From: Isochrysis galbana
Lineage: Eukaryota > Haptophyta > Isochrysidales > Isochrysidaceae
Length of the DNA: 64,000 nt
Direction: 5' to 3'
Assembly: GCA_018136815.1 (NCBI GenBank)
Contig: CM030933.1
Coordinates: 1,054,001 to 1,118,000, forward strand
Shown here: positions 1-9,403 of the stretch, piece by piece
Numbering within the stretch: the stretch's first letter is position 1
How the letters are laid out: each line of letters begins with the position of its first letter
Translations under genes and position numbers: made by a program
Notes under the pieces: generated by a model
What the model was told of the DNA's origin: nothing
Database searches by the model: none
The model's input: the letters and a program-made list of their open reading frames with translations, nothing else

Positions 1-882
1 AGTAGTCTGGTCCTGCTCGTTCTTCTGGCCGATGGCCAGCCGGTAGCGCCACTCGTTCATCACATTGATACCATCCTCAGTAGCACGAATAGCCAAAACG
101 CCAGTGTTCTTGTCTATGAGGCCGTTGAAACACCCAGCCTCACTGCTGTCTGCTTGGGGGTTCATACAGTCCGTGGCAGAGATCAGGTCTGCGTTGGCGA
201 AGGCTGAATAGCCAGGGGCGATGCCACGAACGATAGGTCCAGGGTCATGCGACCAGACGCAGTCGACATCGGAGAGGACGACGTGGACGCCTGCACGCAG
301 CACAGCTACCAAGGCATCCACTTTGCGCACGCCAAGCTTCCGGAAGCCAGATTCGTCACCTCGCACATATTCACTGTCCAGTGATGACTTGGTCTTGGAC
401 CAGTCGAGACAGTCGAATGCCTGAGCATTACATTGATTGAGCACCTGCTCATCCATGGCGATCGCGAGGATGGGAATGGCGATGCGCTTGATGTGAAGCA
501 CCCAGTTTTCGAGCATCTCGTGCACCCCTCCGGTTGCATAAGTCATCATCGCCCAGTCGCCACGTCGCACCGGCATCGTCGCGATGGTGTGCACATAAGA
601 TGAACCGATCCATTGTTGATTCCCAATTGGCAGGGCGCTGCCGCTCGATCTGGCTGCACGCTGCGATTGATCGCGTGACTCAGCCGCTCGCGATTGGTGC
701 TCAGCGTGCAGGTCGTGCTCGAGCAATTTGCGCTGGGCGATGAGGAGCTCCCGGCGGAGCTGGCGGACGAGCTCGCTCTCAACGAAACCACCGTACCCTA
801 GAGGCCGATATATGAAGCCGAGTAGCGTGAGCACCGCCGCGAGCGCAAGGAGCAGCAGGGGCAGCCCCGCTGCGCGCGCCAT
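1..882 (-). CDS. Type II membrane glycosyltransferase, nucleotide-diphospho-sugar transferase family, 3' part outside window
   Basis: Read on the minus strand from ATG at 882, the frame stays open for 294 codons to the window edge with no stop, so the C-terminus is missing. Residues 7-25 are a hydrophobic anchor (GLPLLLLALAAVLTLLGF), giving a Golgi/ER type II topology, followed by a charged stem to about residue 90. The catalytic part has a DVD motif at residues 205-207 inside VVLSDVDCVW, then GYSAFANADLI and NTGVLAIRAT, the pattern of the Nucleotid_trans (PF03407) family that includes plant xylosyl- and arabinosyltransferases. In that family the DxD binds the metal and the sugar nucleotide. 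The substrate cannot be read from sequence. An out-of-frame ATG lies upstream, but its frame stops quickly, so 882 is the better start. The stretch upstream (900-1000) carries GAGTACTC-type motifs seen near other genes here. Confidence 0.85.
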   Translation of the reverse strand, partial: MARAAGLPLLLLALAAVLTLLGFIYRPLGYGGFVESELVRQLRRELLIAQRKLLEHDLHAEHQSRAAESRDQSQRAARSSGSALPIGNQQWIGSSYVHTIATMPVRRGDWAMMTYATGGVHEMLENWVLHIKRIAIPILAIAMDEQVLNQCNAQAFDCLDWSKTKSSLDSEYVRGDESGFRKLGVRKVDALVAVLRAGVHVVLSDVDCVWSHDPGPIVRGIAPGYSAFANADLISATDCMNPQADSSEAGCFNGLIDKNTGVLAIRATEDGINVMNEWRYRLAIGQKNEQDQTT

Positions 883-929
883 GCGGCGTGGCGCGGGCGA
901 GCGGCGCGTCCGAAATCCATTTTGTCTTT

Positions 930-1000
930 CTTCTACTTTAGGAGTACTCCTACTCTACTCTTCTCTACTCCAGAGTACTCTATTCATTCTCACTCCGTTG
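930..1000. promoter_or_regulatory. Promoter-like stretch with GAGTACTC palindromes
   Basis: Just upstream of the minus-strand glycosyltransferase start, this pyrimidine-rich stretch holds AGGAGTACTCCT and AGAGTACTCT plus repeated CTACTCT. The same motif is dense at 12960-13120 between two divergent genes. The promoter role is inferred from position only. Confidence 0.35.
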
Positions 1001-1069
1001 CTGTCAGCTGTCAGAGTTTTCTTGTTGTCCTAGTTTAATCCTAGTGCTGAGGGACCGTTCCTCATCGGC

Positions 1070-1440
1070 AACGGAGCCCCTACCCCGCGATGGGGGTGTG
1101 CGCAGTTGGTGCATGGTGGGGGTGAGGGTGTTGGAGGCGATGGTGGTGGGGGCGATGGTGGTGGGGGAGATGGTGGCGGTGGACGGCGGAGAGCGGAGGA
1201 GGAGGAGATGGTGGAGGTGGTGAGGGTGAGGGTGGAGGAGGCGAGGGTGGTGGGAGGCGATGGCGATGGCGAGGGTGGTGAAGGCGGAGGGGGTGGAGGA
1301 TGGGGACGGACTCTTCGGCGACAGCGGCGTGTCCATGAGCACATCGCCCGTGCTGGTGCTGGCAGCCATCAGCCATAAGCCATGACGGCCATGGAGGGGA
1401 GGAGGAGGGAGTCGGAGTCGGCGCGCTCCATGCCCCTATG
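1070..1440 (-). pseudogene. Remnant copy of a repeated gene start (LMDTPLSPK peptide) running into a purine-rich microsatellite
   Basis: On the minus strand an ATG at 1431 begins MERADSDS and soon stops; a shifted frame then reads LMDTPLSPKSP. The plus-strand copy at 41288 reads MERALPPS followed by LMDTPLSPKRP in one frame, and the DNA matches on both sides of the ATG. The rest of this interval (about 1106-1300) is imperfect GGTGG/GGCGATGGTGG repeats, giving long open frames of Pro/His or Gly/Glu that I regard as artefacts. Probably an ancient duplicated or transposed gene fragment of unknown function. Confidence 0.4.
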
Positions 1441-1444
1441 ATTT

Positions 1445-2150
1445 TAACGATAGTTCGAAGGGCCTCTGCCATAAGGCATGTCCAATGGCCAATGGAGTAG
1501 CGGGTATGGGAGTCTGCTTTTCATGCTTGAAGTTTGCGATTTGCTGTCCCCCAGGGCCCATGGGGGATGGGGGGGGGGGCAGCGTGGCTGCTGTGTTGGG
1601 TGTGGCCGGGTGGCGCGACCAAAGTCGCATGCACCTGCTCGGCCTCTGATGGTGAGCGCGGTCGCTTCGCCAGTGACTGCTCCGTGTGGGCTGGAGGGTG
1701 AGGTCGCGGCCTCTTTATAAATCAGCATAAGGAGAAAGGAAGGGGCGGCGACTCAAAAACTGGTGCACACACACCAACGAGTTCTTCAAAGCTTCTTCAC
1801 TTTCACTCCAACTGACCTCAGATCACTCCAAATTCAGGAGATGGGGGGATGGGAAGCTTCCCTCCACCAACACTCTGTGAAAATATCCTGCAAATGACAA
1901 CAATTGGCTTACAGAAGCTCTCGCTTGTGGCAATGCCATCTGAAAGCCCGTCTATCGATGCCACCGGCCTGGCAATGCAAAGAGCAATTCCGCCAAGATT
2001 GCTCAGTCCAACATGACAAGTGTGGGCTTTGTAGCCGAGGCCCATTTTTCTAGTAACGATGGCTGTGGGGAGTGCACGTACAATGCAACGGTGCGGAGCG
2101 TAGGGTGAATAGCAAAGTTCTCTGCCATTGAGCCAAAAGGGATCGAGCTC
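1445..2150. other. Intergenic, no gene supported
   Basis: Mixed-composition DNA with a 10-base G run near 1570 and a TATAAA at about 1714. Reverse frames between 1820 and 2250 are open and contain a protein-like stretch (LDPFWLNGRELCYSPYAP), which could be a further exon of the F-box/BRCT gene, but I cannot place a convincing splice junction. Confidence 0.4.
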
Positions 2151-2259
2151 GAGGTTGGAAGTGACCGAGACATGCATGCGCCATGGATTTGCAATGGATC
2201 CGTGATAGCGTACGCGAACGAACCGCGTCGTCCAACAGACGCATGCCCCCCAAACCTGG

Positions 2260-3162
2260 TCATGAAGGTGGTGCATATGGTGTATGTAAGGCAAGTAGCC
2301 CACTGTTTGCCGGCCATGAGGAAGTCGAGCTGGAGTGCGGGAGCAAGGTGACACTCGAGACATGCATGCGAAATGGATCTGTGCTAACGCAGCGCCTCCT
2401 CTGCCGGCATTCAACGAGCCAGCGCACATCGACGATGGGGATCTGCCATTGGAGAGCTGCGCGTAGCTTGTCTGAAGAGCAATGCCTAAGCGACATCGCT
2501 AGCAAGTGTGTTGTGCCTCGGCGGCCCGCCTCTGGCCTGCGAAGCTCGTCGTCGTACGTGCCCCCAAGAAATTTCACAGTACGCTTAATATCTTGACGCT
2601 GTGATGTTGGCAAACCACTGACTGTGATGGACGCGCCGGCCAAAGGGGCTACCCTGTATTCATGTGTTGGCTGCCGCTGTGCCTTGCGCACACTGTCCCA
2701 AAGCCACCGGGGTGATACAACAGCAATCCGACCCAGAGATTCTCCCGCGATGATAGCCTTCTTTGAGAAACTTGCTGAGCACAGCAGGTGCGTGGTTGTA
2801 GTCGTCAAGGCGTCATCCCACTGCCCACCCATTGCAATCACTGCTGAGCGGGCGGCCTTGTGCTCCGACTTCTCCAACCGAGTTGAGCTAACACAGACTC
2901 GGCGAAAGAGATGTACCCGCAGGCCGTACCTCTCCGGGCCGACGGGAGGCCCATAATCAAAGTTGTCCCTGCTCCAGAGGCTGAGGCAGAGCGGGCGCCA
3001 CAGATGCTCATCGCGAGCAGCTGAACGGAGCGCGCGAGTGACGCGCAGCAGCACTGCGAGGTCACGAGCCGGGAGCGCTCGCAGGATGGCGGCAAGGCAG
3101 TCGGTCGGCAACGCGAGGATCGATCCAGTGAACTGCGATGTCGCCCTCTGTCTCGACGCCAT
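2260..3162 (-). CDS. F-box protein with two BRCT domains
   Basis: The first ATG of this open frame is at 3162 (MASRQRATSQ); the frame is open upstream only through a GTG. The order is an F-box near residues 15-55 (LALPTDCLAAILRALPARDL, then HLWRPLC), a first BRCT-like domain at about 80-175 (VAPLAG marks its end; the conserved Trp lies in VVSPRWLWDSV), and a second BRCT at about 180-270 (GGTYDDEL, THLLA, VDVRWLVEC). F-box proteins dock substrates to SCF ubiquitin ligases; BRCT pairs bind phosphoproteins in DNA-damage signalling. An SCF receptor for phosphorylated repair or replication proteins is therefore a reasonable inference, acting in the nucleus. The C-terminal 35 residues look unstructured and the true last exon may lie further downstream (to about 1820). 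The combination is uncommon. Confidence 0.7.
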   Translation of the reverse strand: MASRQRATSQFTGSILALPTDCLAAILRALPARDLAVLLRVTRALRSAARDEHLWRPLCLSLWSRDNFDYGPPVGPERYGLRVHLFRRVCVSSTRLEKSEHKAARSAVIAMGGQWDDALTTTTTHLLCSASFSKKAIIAGESLGRIAVVSPRWLWDSVRKAQRQPTHEYRVAPLAGASITVSGLPTSQRQDIKRTVKFLGGTYDDELRRPEAGRRGTTHLLAMSLRHCSSDKLRAALQWQIPIVDVRWLVECRQRRRCVSTDPFRMHVSSVTLLPHSSSTSSWPANSGLLALHTPYAPPS

Positions 3163-3337
3163 TCCCACCTTGGCAAGCCCTGCCCTGCCCCCCCCTTCCC
3201 CCCCCCCGAGCCCCTCGATGCGGCGCACGGACGCCACTCGTTGGCTCGGCAGCTCCACTTCATCCCTTGGGTTCGGGGGTTTTCTTTTCTGAGCTCGGTC
3301 TGCCGCCACGAAGGGCCTTGAGCCTCTCCCTCCTCAT

Positions 3338-3540
3338 CCTAGATGGGAAATACGAAATACGGTGCTGGGGCCTGCAAATACAGCGAAATACATACGTATT
3401 TGGCCTGAGGCCAAATACATTTCAAATACATTCGAGGCCTACAACCCAGGACGCGCTTCCATTACAGCCAAATACATATGTATTTGGCCTTTGGCCAAAT
3501 ACCAAATACAGTGAATACGTATACGTATTTCCCATGTAGG
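3338..3540. mobile_element. 203-bp hAT-type MITE with 8-bp target duplication
   Basis: The ends are inverted: left CCTAGATGGGAAATACG, right the complement of CCTACATGGGAAATACG. The direct repeat CTCCTCAT flanks it at 3330-3337 and 3541-3548. The interior is made of palindromes built on AAATACATATGTATTT and GGCCAAATAC. No coding capacity. Eight-base duplications are the mark of the hAT superfamily. Ends resembling this terminus also occur singly near 54970-55000 and 19520-19537. Confidence 0.8.
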
Positions 3541-3548
3541 CTCCTCAT

Positions 3549-3723
3549 CTGAGCCTCATCTCCCTCTCCCTCCTATCGCCAGCCGTCCCTCTCCGCCCGT
3601 TTGCTAACGTAAACGGGGCCCATTTCTTACCGCACTCCATCGGGGGGGGTGCAAACCCCCCCCCTCTCCCTCTCTCCACTGTAACCCGGCAACCCGGCGC
3701 TCTCCCTGCGGCGCGTCGCCATC
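3549..3723. other. Short intergenic stretch
   Basis: Pyrimidine-rich DNA with C and G homopolymers; no gene or known repeat seen. Confidence 0.5.
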
Positions 3724-4165
3724 AGGTCGTTATGCCTTCATTTGGTACCCCTCGTTTCCAAATACGCAATGCGGGGCCACCACGAGGGAGTCCCAATCCT
3801 AGGGGTGGGACTCCCAAGTGCGTAAAGGGCATGAGATCTACGTCCCGGCCGCGGTGGACTTGCTCGGCAGGAACGTCCTCATGGTGAGCTCGGCCCGCGG
3901 TGACGCCGCATGTGCATGTGTCAAGATCGTCGCCGCAGCCGCCCGGAAGATCGACCAACATTTTACGGGGGCATCTGTAAAAAAAATAACCAAACCTCAC
4001 GATTGTCTTGAAAGGATCGTGTCATTATGAGCTGTGCTCGCTGTCTTCTCAGAACTTCTTTTCGATGTCGTAAAAGATGTGCGTGAGGTGTCGTTCCGTC
4101 AATAGTGGGACATCAGTCGAATTGAGCGATCAAATGTCCACAGTTGTATTGTAGTCGTTTAACAT
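3724..4165. mobile_element. Fragment of the inverted-repeat cargo element (L-type end)
   Basis: It starts with AGGTCGTTATGCCTTCATTT, the L-type end seen also at 5715, 48704, 52796 and (inverted) 11219. The next ~140 bp (ATGCGGGGCCACCA, GGGACTCCCAAGTGCGTAAA, GAGATCTACGTCCCGG) match the inner flank of the 9355-11219 copy. At 4035-4160, on the minus strand, comes a damaged piece of the virus-like protein gene (peptide FYDIEKKF) joined to a segment shared with 33840-33960 (AACTGTGGACATTTGAT). No intact gene. Confidence 0.6.
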
Positions 4166-4213
4166 TAGATCATGTTAAAATTATAATAGAGAGACGCCGT
4201 CAAAGCTTCTTCC

Positions 4214-4515
4214 GCTAAGGCAGAGCACCTGTGATGACTTGCAATCACATCGGTGCACGCCGTGCATGGGCACGGCGCGATGTGCATCGGTCCCCCCCCC
4301 GCGGATACGCCGTGCGTGCGCATGTCAACTCGTTCCCTCTGTGTACAGTCTGTGTACCCCTGCGGCCCACAACTACGTAAACTGGCCATATAAGAGATGT
4401 TTCATTACGCAGCACCTGTGATGACTTGCAATCACAATGTGCACGCCGTGCGTGGGCACGGCGCGATGTGCACCGGCGCCCCCCCGCGGGGGCGCCGTGC
4501 GTGCGCATAGCAACT
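4214..4515. repeat. Imperfect tandem duplication, unit about 190-200 bp
   Basis: GCACCTGTGATGACTTGCAA and the following GTGCACGCCGTGC...GGGCACGGCGCGATGTGCA occur at about 4226 and again at about 4411. A further short GTGCACGCCGTGC copy is at 6613. No reading frame of interest. Confidence 0.6.
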
Positions 4516-4819
4516 TCCAGGAAGGTGCACGCCGTGCGTTCACTCTTTCCGCGGGGGAACTCTGGGCGCGGAGGACGGGCGGAACCCCTGGGGCACCCCC
4601 CTGGGACCAGTTGATTATTACCGTATATGACGAGAACACTAACGTAAACAGCTGGCCTGGTCTTCTGATCTCTCTCTCTCTCTCCCGCCCCCCGGGGGGT
4701 TCCCCCTCTTCCCCTCCCGCTCTCATCGGCCTACCAGAGTGAGAAGGCTCCTACTGCCTGTCTCCCTCCTCCCTCCTCGCTCACCCTCCAGCTCTCTCCT
4801 CGGCCTCGTCTTCCTCACG

Positions 4820-5227
4820 ATACAGCTTTGTCTAAAGCTCTGGAAGGTATTGAAACATTAGGACTTGGAGACGATGAGGGGTCCCGTAACCCATATCGAG
4901 AACTACGTACTTACCAAACCTGAAGTTAGCAATCACTTAAAAACACGGCTACGAGAATTCAGCAAGGAAAAGGAAAGATACGACAAAGTCTTAGAAGACT
5001 ATTGCCCGGTATTCAATAAAAAGAAGCTGCTATCACTACGTAGCAATAACACAAAACTATACGAACTGCAACGGAAGCTAGAATTGTTCATTGAGATCGT
5101 CAGTGAGTACTCTCAAGAATATGCCGGCAAATTTATTCGTGACATTCATAATCTAAACGAAGAATATCATGACGTAGTCGAGGAAGCTTACAAGGTAATA
5201 ATGAGTAAACAGGGAAACACCTCTTGA
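4820..5227 (+). CDS. Two overlapping AT-rich reading frames of foreign character; second ORF 4874-5227
   Basis: The second ORF starts at ATG 4874 (MRGPVTHIENYVLTKPEVSN) and encodes 117 residues rich in Lys, Glu, Asn and Tyr, probably helical (LYELQRKLELFIEIVSEY). In the +1-shifted frame an upstream peptide (ALSKALEGIETLGLGDDEGS...) runs to a TGA at 4921-4923, overlapping the second ORF by about 50 bp. The AT-rich codons contrast sharply with the GC-rich neighbours on both sides, and the upstream frame is cut abruptly near 4818. Overlapping compact frames suggest a viral or retroelement insert. I do not recognise the family. The ORF ends with KQGNTS, after which the DNA is GC-rich again. Confidence 0.5.
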
Positions 5228-5714
5228 AGGGCGTGTCTCCGCGAAAGAGCGGACGAGACGCCCCCGCCGGAGAGCAACCTTGCTCGTCAGATATTTTTGG
5301 GGCGGGCGCGCGGAGAGAGAGAGGCGCGACCGTCGTCCCTTGGGTCGGCTATGAGAGCTACGAGCGGCTCGTGCCCAACGGCCGCGTCAACAAATACAAA
5401 AAAGCTCGGCCCTAGGACATCGGGCCAAGCTCCCCTCGATAAAAAGAAAACGCGCGCACTTCCAGCTGCCTCCTCGTCACGCGTCACGCATGTCGTCGTC
5501 GGCGGGGCGCCCCTGCTGAAGGAGGCGGAGGTAGCACAACGCCTCCGCCCAGCTGCTCGCGGCCGAGGTGGCCGCCGTCGGCTTCCGCTTCCGCGAGTCT
5601 TGGGACCGCACCCCGCCGCGCACCGCCACCTGGCCGCTCGTGAGCTAGGGATGCGGCGCCTTGGTTGTGGGGACGTTGCTCAACTGCATGCATTTGGGAT
5701 TTGATTCCCGCCCG
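5228..5714 (+). pseudogene. Mosaic of cargo-element fragments, including a GNAT acetyltransferase piece
   Basis: About 5380-5500 contains AAATACAAAAAAGCTCGG and CGCGTCACGCATG, which recur inverted at 53710-53860. About 5636-5680 (CGTGAGCTAGGGATGCGGCG and GGACGTTGCTC) matches the coding strand of the complete GNAT gene at 10076-10483. A 63-codon frame ending RVNKYKKARP at 5415 may be a gene tail. I read this as rearranged copies of the same virus-like cargo rather than a host gene. Confidence 0.5.
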
Positions 5715-5839
5715 AGGTCGTATGCCTTCGTTTGGTACCCCTCGTTTCCAAATACGCTCCCGGCACAAAAAAAATCTTCTAGTAATGTATTAATCATGCT
5801 GCTATCGGAGACCAAATGACAAATGAAGGCAAGCCGCCT
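5715..5839. mobile_element. 125-bp internally deleted copy of the inverted-repeat element
   Basis: The L-type end AGGTCGTATGCCTTCGTTTG is at the left, and the R-type end (complement of AGGCGGCTTGCCTTCATTTG) at the right edge. The interior CGGCACAAAAAAAATCTTCT is shared with the fragment at 48704. Flanking bases (CG on the left, AA on the right) do not give a clear target duplication. Confidence 0.6.
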
Positions 5840-6190
5840 AAGCTTACTTACGGACTGACAGCCCAACTAGGCTCGCACTCGCTACCGCTATGTCGCTGTC
5901 CGCCCCGTCGTCCCGCTCGCCCTCGCGCCCTCGCCACTGCCCGCCATCCACCTTCCCGCCATTGAGGTGGATCCGCCCGTCCAGCCCGCCAATTCCCAGA
6001 ACACCGTGCCTTCCGCCGCCTACCTACCTTCCGTACCTTCCGGTTCCCTCCGTCCCATCGTCCCATCCGTAATCCGTAACCTCCAATCCGTCATCCGTCA
6101 GAATGTGGGCAAAGCAAGTGAGGGTAGCAAGCCTTTGAACCCACCATCTATCCACCTTCCCGTGGGCGAATGATGGATTGAAGGCACACT
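5840..6190. other. Intergenic, no gene supported
   Basis: CCGT/CCATCC-rich DNA with short overlapping frames only; nothing recognised. Confidence 0.5.
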
Positions 6191-6194
6191 GGGA

Positions 6195-6690
6195 GCACAG
6201 CTCAGGGGCAGGTGAGGCTGGGGCATGGCCCTGACCCCTCCTGCCTGCCTCCCTCGCTGGCGCTCCGCGCCCCTGCGGGTCGACTAGAGCTGGCTGGGGG
6301 CTCCTGAACAGGGGGGGCCAGGGGGAGGAAGGGCTGGATAGTGGGATGGGCTGGCCACGACGGGCTAGGGCGAGCGAGTCAAGCAGGCTTGTGGGGAGAA
6401 GAATGGGAATGGGTAAGCAAGACTGTAGACTGTGTACTCATGGCAGGCCATCAATCAGGCGTGCCAGGAGAGTGGGTGGTTCCTCCTCCATAGCAGGGGA
6501 GGAGTGGAGAGAGAGGGGGGCTCGCGCCCCCCATGGGCGAACTAAGTATAAACTTATAGTTGACCTATGATCCTATGATCATAGCCCATGACCCATGACC
6601 CATGATGTATGATGTGCACGCCGTGCTGACGTGCCGACCTATGAAAGTAGTGGGTCCATGGCCGCGTGTGCTGTAAGAATATTATAAATT
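6195..6690 (+). repeat. R1 repeat, 3' half (to ~6565), followed by an inverted R1 5' end (~6645-6690)
   Basis: GGCGTGCCAGGAG, GGGTGGTTCCTCC and GAGAGAGGGGGGCTCGCGCC, ending CGAACTAAGTATAAACTTAT, match the 3' half of the longer R1 copies at 18114 and 44745. At 6645-6690 the complement of the R1 start (CACACGCGGCCATGGACCCA) is found in the opposite orientation. Confidence 0.65.
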
Positions 6691-6946
6691 TTATTATCTT
6701 AATGTAGGACCTTACTTTCACGGTATTCCAAAGGACAAAAGCACTTATTTCTTACCTCCCGAAAAGTCGCCCTTTATAATAGTTAGGCCGGGCGGGCGAA
6801 AAGTATTGTAGTACAAGCCTTGTCTATCAACCCACTCGGAGTCTATCTGTACTTTCTCGCCCCTCTTGCCTCCCCCCCCCCCCCTCCCCCTCCGCCTCTC
6901 TGCGACGGAGACGTGAGACGTCGGCGTCGGGCGCCATCGCAAGCTC

Positions 6947-7786
6947 ATGGCTCTCGCCACCACCCTTCTCGCCCTCGCGGTGGTACGCACACCACTCGGC
7001 GCCTTAGTGCCGGCGAGCAGCCGCCTGGTGTCACAGCAATCTACTGTTCGAATGGCGGCCGACCGAGCGGATGGCCCACAGATCCCTAGCGCAGCTGCAG
7101 CAACGGTGTCCTCATGGTCGCCATTGTGGCTCTCGGTTGCCACATCCGGTGCAATTCTGGCTCGTGCGCCGTGGGAGACGATGCCACGCCTTCTTATTCT
7201 GCATCTGTGTGGTCTGGTACCGATGCTTCCGCTGGGAGCCGCGGCTCGCATCGCTGTTCGAAAGAGATTACAGCGCTCGACCACCAAGCAGCAGCTCTCG
7301 CCAACAGCGAAGAAAAATCGAGCGACTTCGATGGTCAAAGCGCATGCTGTGTGCAGTGGCGTGGCACTATACGCCGGAATTATTGGCGTCGTATCCATTT
7401 TCCTGAACAAGGCGGCGGCAGGCAGGCCGCACCTGACCAGCCTGCATGGCCGCATTGGAGCAGTCACTATTGCCTGTTGGTTTGCAACATATGCTGTAGC
7501 GCAACCAGAGATTTGGAGGGATGTCTGGAGAAGATTAAGACGAGATGGATCATTCAAGTTGAAACCGCGATACTTGTGGGGCAGCACTCGGCATCGAAAT
7601 TTTGGCAACGGGGCCATTTTTCTCTCTCTCACGGCCATTGCTACAGGAGTGAGCGGCAAATGGGGACGGGATGCATTTGGGCTCCCTTTTGCGGCTGCAA
7701 TATGTGCATCCATTTTCGCCATCGGCCTCCTGACTTTTGGAGAATCCGTTAGGCCACCATCCGGTCCATCACGGCGCAAAGGGTAA
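6947..7786 (+). CDS. Plastid-type cytochrome b561 / DUF4079-like membrane protein
   Basis: A 279-residue protein starting at ATG 6947. Residues 1-20 form a signal peptide (MALATTLLALAVVRTPLGAL), followed by a Ser/Arg/Ala-rich transit-like stretch, the bipartite pattern of secondary-plastid proteins. Four or five membrane helices follow, with histidines placed as in b561-like folds: LHLCGL at about 90, KAHAVCSGVALYAGIIGV at about 130, SLHGRIGAVTIACW at about 165 and RHRNFGNGAIFLSLTAIATG at about 220. DUF4079 (PF13301) is a b561-related family of cyanobacteria and plastids, so haem-binding electron transfer in a plastid membrane is likely but unproven. A single exon. The upstream region has AT-rich DNA and TTGTAGTACAAG. 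The family assignment rests on pattern, not a search. Confidence 0.65.
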   Translation: MALATTLLALAVVRTPLGALVPASSRLVSQQSTVRMAADRADGPQIPSAAAATVSSWSPLWLSVATSGAILARAPWETMPRLLILHLCGLVPMLPLGAAARIAVRKRLQRSTTKQQLSPTAKKNRATSMVKAHAVCSGVALYAGIIGVVSIFLNKAAAGRPHLTSLHGRIGAVTIACWFATYAVAQPEIWRDVWRRLRRDGSFKLKPRYLWGSTRHRNFGNGAIFLSLTAIATGVSGKWGRDAFGLPFAAAICASIFAIGLLTFGESVRPPSGPSRRKG

Positions 7787-8299
7787 TAATCCTAGGCGGG
7801 CATGCAAGAGGCGTCTTTCGGACGGGCAGCAATGTGGCTGACAGATTTCTTTCCCTATCTTGGACCCCCAATGTTCGAGCAATCTACACTTGAATGGCAT
7901 TGCAGACTGTGGGTGTGTAAATCCTACCCAGTGACCTTTCTTCCCTTCCGTTCACTTTGCATCCTCGCGTGCAGGTGCCCAGTCGCGGCATACCGCACTC
8001 GCCGCTTATTGCCTAATTCTAACTTGAGACAGCTTCATTCGCTTCCCTCATGGTGGCACTCTCGAGTGTGATGTCTCGCTGGACTCTCATCCGCATCTGC
8101 TATTCGCCTTAGCTTCTCGAGACTGTAATCTTCCACAAAAAGAGAGGACAAATGCTGTTTTCAGGCTAAACAAGAGGGACTTACTTGTCAGGGCCCTCGC
8201 GTTCGTGATGGCTGGCCTATTTTGTGAAGCAGCCGGGCGTAAAGTAGAACATGCGCGCATTGCGCTGCCCTTGCACACTTGTGTTGCTTAAAAACTTTA
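7787..8299. other. 3' flank of the b561-like gene; no gene
   Basis: An 89-codon frame (7802-8071) lies right after the stop, but it has no protein-like character and probably represents 3' untranslated sequence. Confidence 0.5.
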
Positions 8300-8595
8300 C
8301 AATGTTCTCACCGCACATGCGGCCATGGACCCAGTAAGTTCACGCAGCAAACTTTCTACACACCCAATCACCCGGAATTGCCCCCACCCCCCACCCCCCC
8401 CCAGCGCACAGGCAACTGAACTCCCCCCGTACACTACTAGGGGATAGAGGTGGAAGGCTTCGATATGGTCCGGTGTCTCCCCCCCCCCCCCCCCCTCCCC
8501 GGCAATCTTTCCCCCCTTTCCTCCTGCCTCTACCGGGCAGGCGGCGGCCTCGCTCCCGACTTATCGTGTAAATAGGCGCGGTACTTACTACTTAC
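8300..8595 (+). repeat. R1 interspersed repeat, divergent 5' part
   Basis: It begins TCTCACCGCACATGCGGCCA and continues with ACACTACTAGGGGATAGAGG, GATATGGTCCGGTG, a C run and GCGGCCTCGCTCCCGACTTA, in the order seen in the other R1 copies. It ends near GGTACTTACT. Confidence 0.75.
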
Positions 8596-9354
8596 ATAAG
8601 CGAAGCAGGCGTGAGCCATCAATAACGGATAGCGGGGCTATCGCACCCAGAGTTCCACTCAATGCGGATGCGATTTCAGGTGTTGAGTGAGTTTTGTTTT
8701 GGTTGGTTGAGTCCACCGTTGCCAACGAGGTCTCGAAGCTTCGTGCTCGCTCGACAAGGACATTCTTCATCTCGTCTTCGTTCGTTCCTTTGATTTATTG
8801 TCTCTGTCTCGTGCGTTTACTTTTAGTTTCGGCTTCTTTCTTTTGTTGGCATGGTGAGTGGTGTCCGGAAGAGTCTCGGTGTGTGGTGACGGCTCGCGCG
8901 GTGCGATGTCGCGCCCACCTCTCTCTCAATCAAGACTCCATTACCCTCTCTCTCTCACCCCTTTGAGGCTTGTCCTCATGAGTAGAGTCTGGCCGCCCTA
9001 TTCCACAGGGGCAAAGACACCCTCCTTGGTGCCCTTGCACGCCCTTGTGCGCTCATGTAGAGCACGCGTACACATGTGCAAGTCCACATACATTGCCCGT
9101 TTCGTTCCGAAAGTGTGTTGTACTCTTGTAGGTTGCTGTGATTGTGACCCGTAACGTTCTCCTACCTAGGGACGGACGTGCACCCCGAAAGAGACTTGTC
9201 TTTGAACCGCCCTGGGTTCAGCCCACTGAGTGTGCACGCTCTTTGGGGTAGTAGACAAGAGGGACACTTTCACTTTCTCTCCGTTACTTTGGTTGATTGT
9301 TCGCGTTTGGTCCGGGCTTGATCACCCCCCTCTCCTCTCCCTCTACCATGTGTG
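8596..9354. other. Intergenic, no gene supported
   Basis: Overlapping short frames in several phases, pyrimidine-rich. Nothing recognised on either strand. Confidence 0.5.
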
Positions 9355-9403
9355 AGGCGGCTTGCCTTCATTTGGTCTCCTTTCCCTCCGGTTTCTTCCA
9401 GTC

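Noticed and set aside
1030..1472. His/Pro-rich and Gly/Glu-rich frames
   Set aside because: Purine-rich microsatellite; only the LMDTPLSPK part has a second copy elsewhere.
6745..7779. 344-codon minus-strand frame over the b561-like gene
   Set aside because: It is the shadow of the plus-strand gene, which has the signal peptide and membrane helices.
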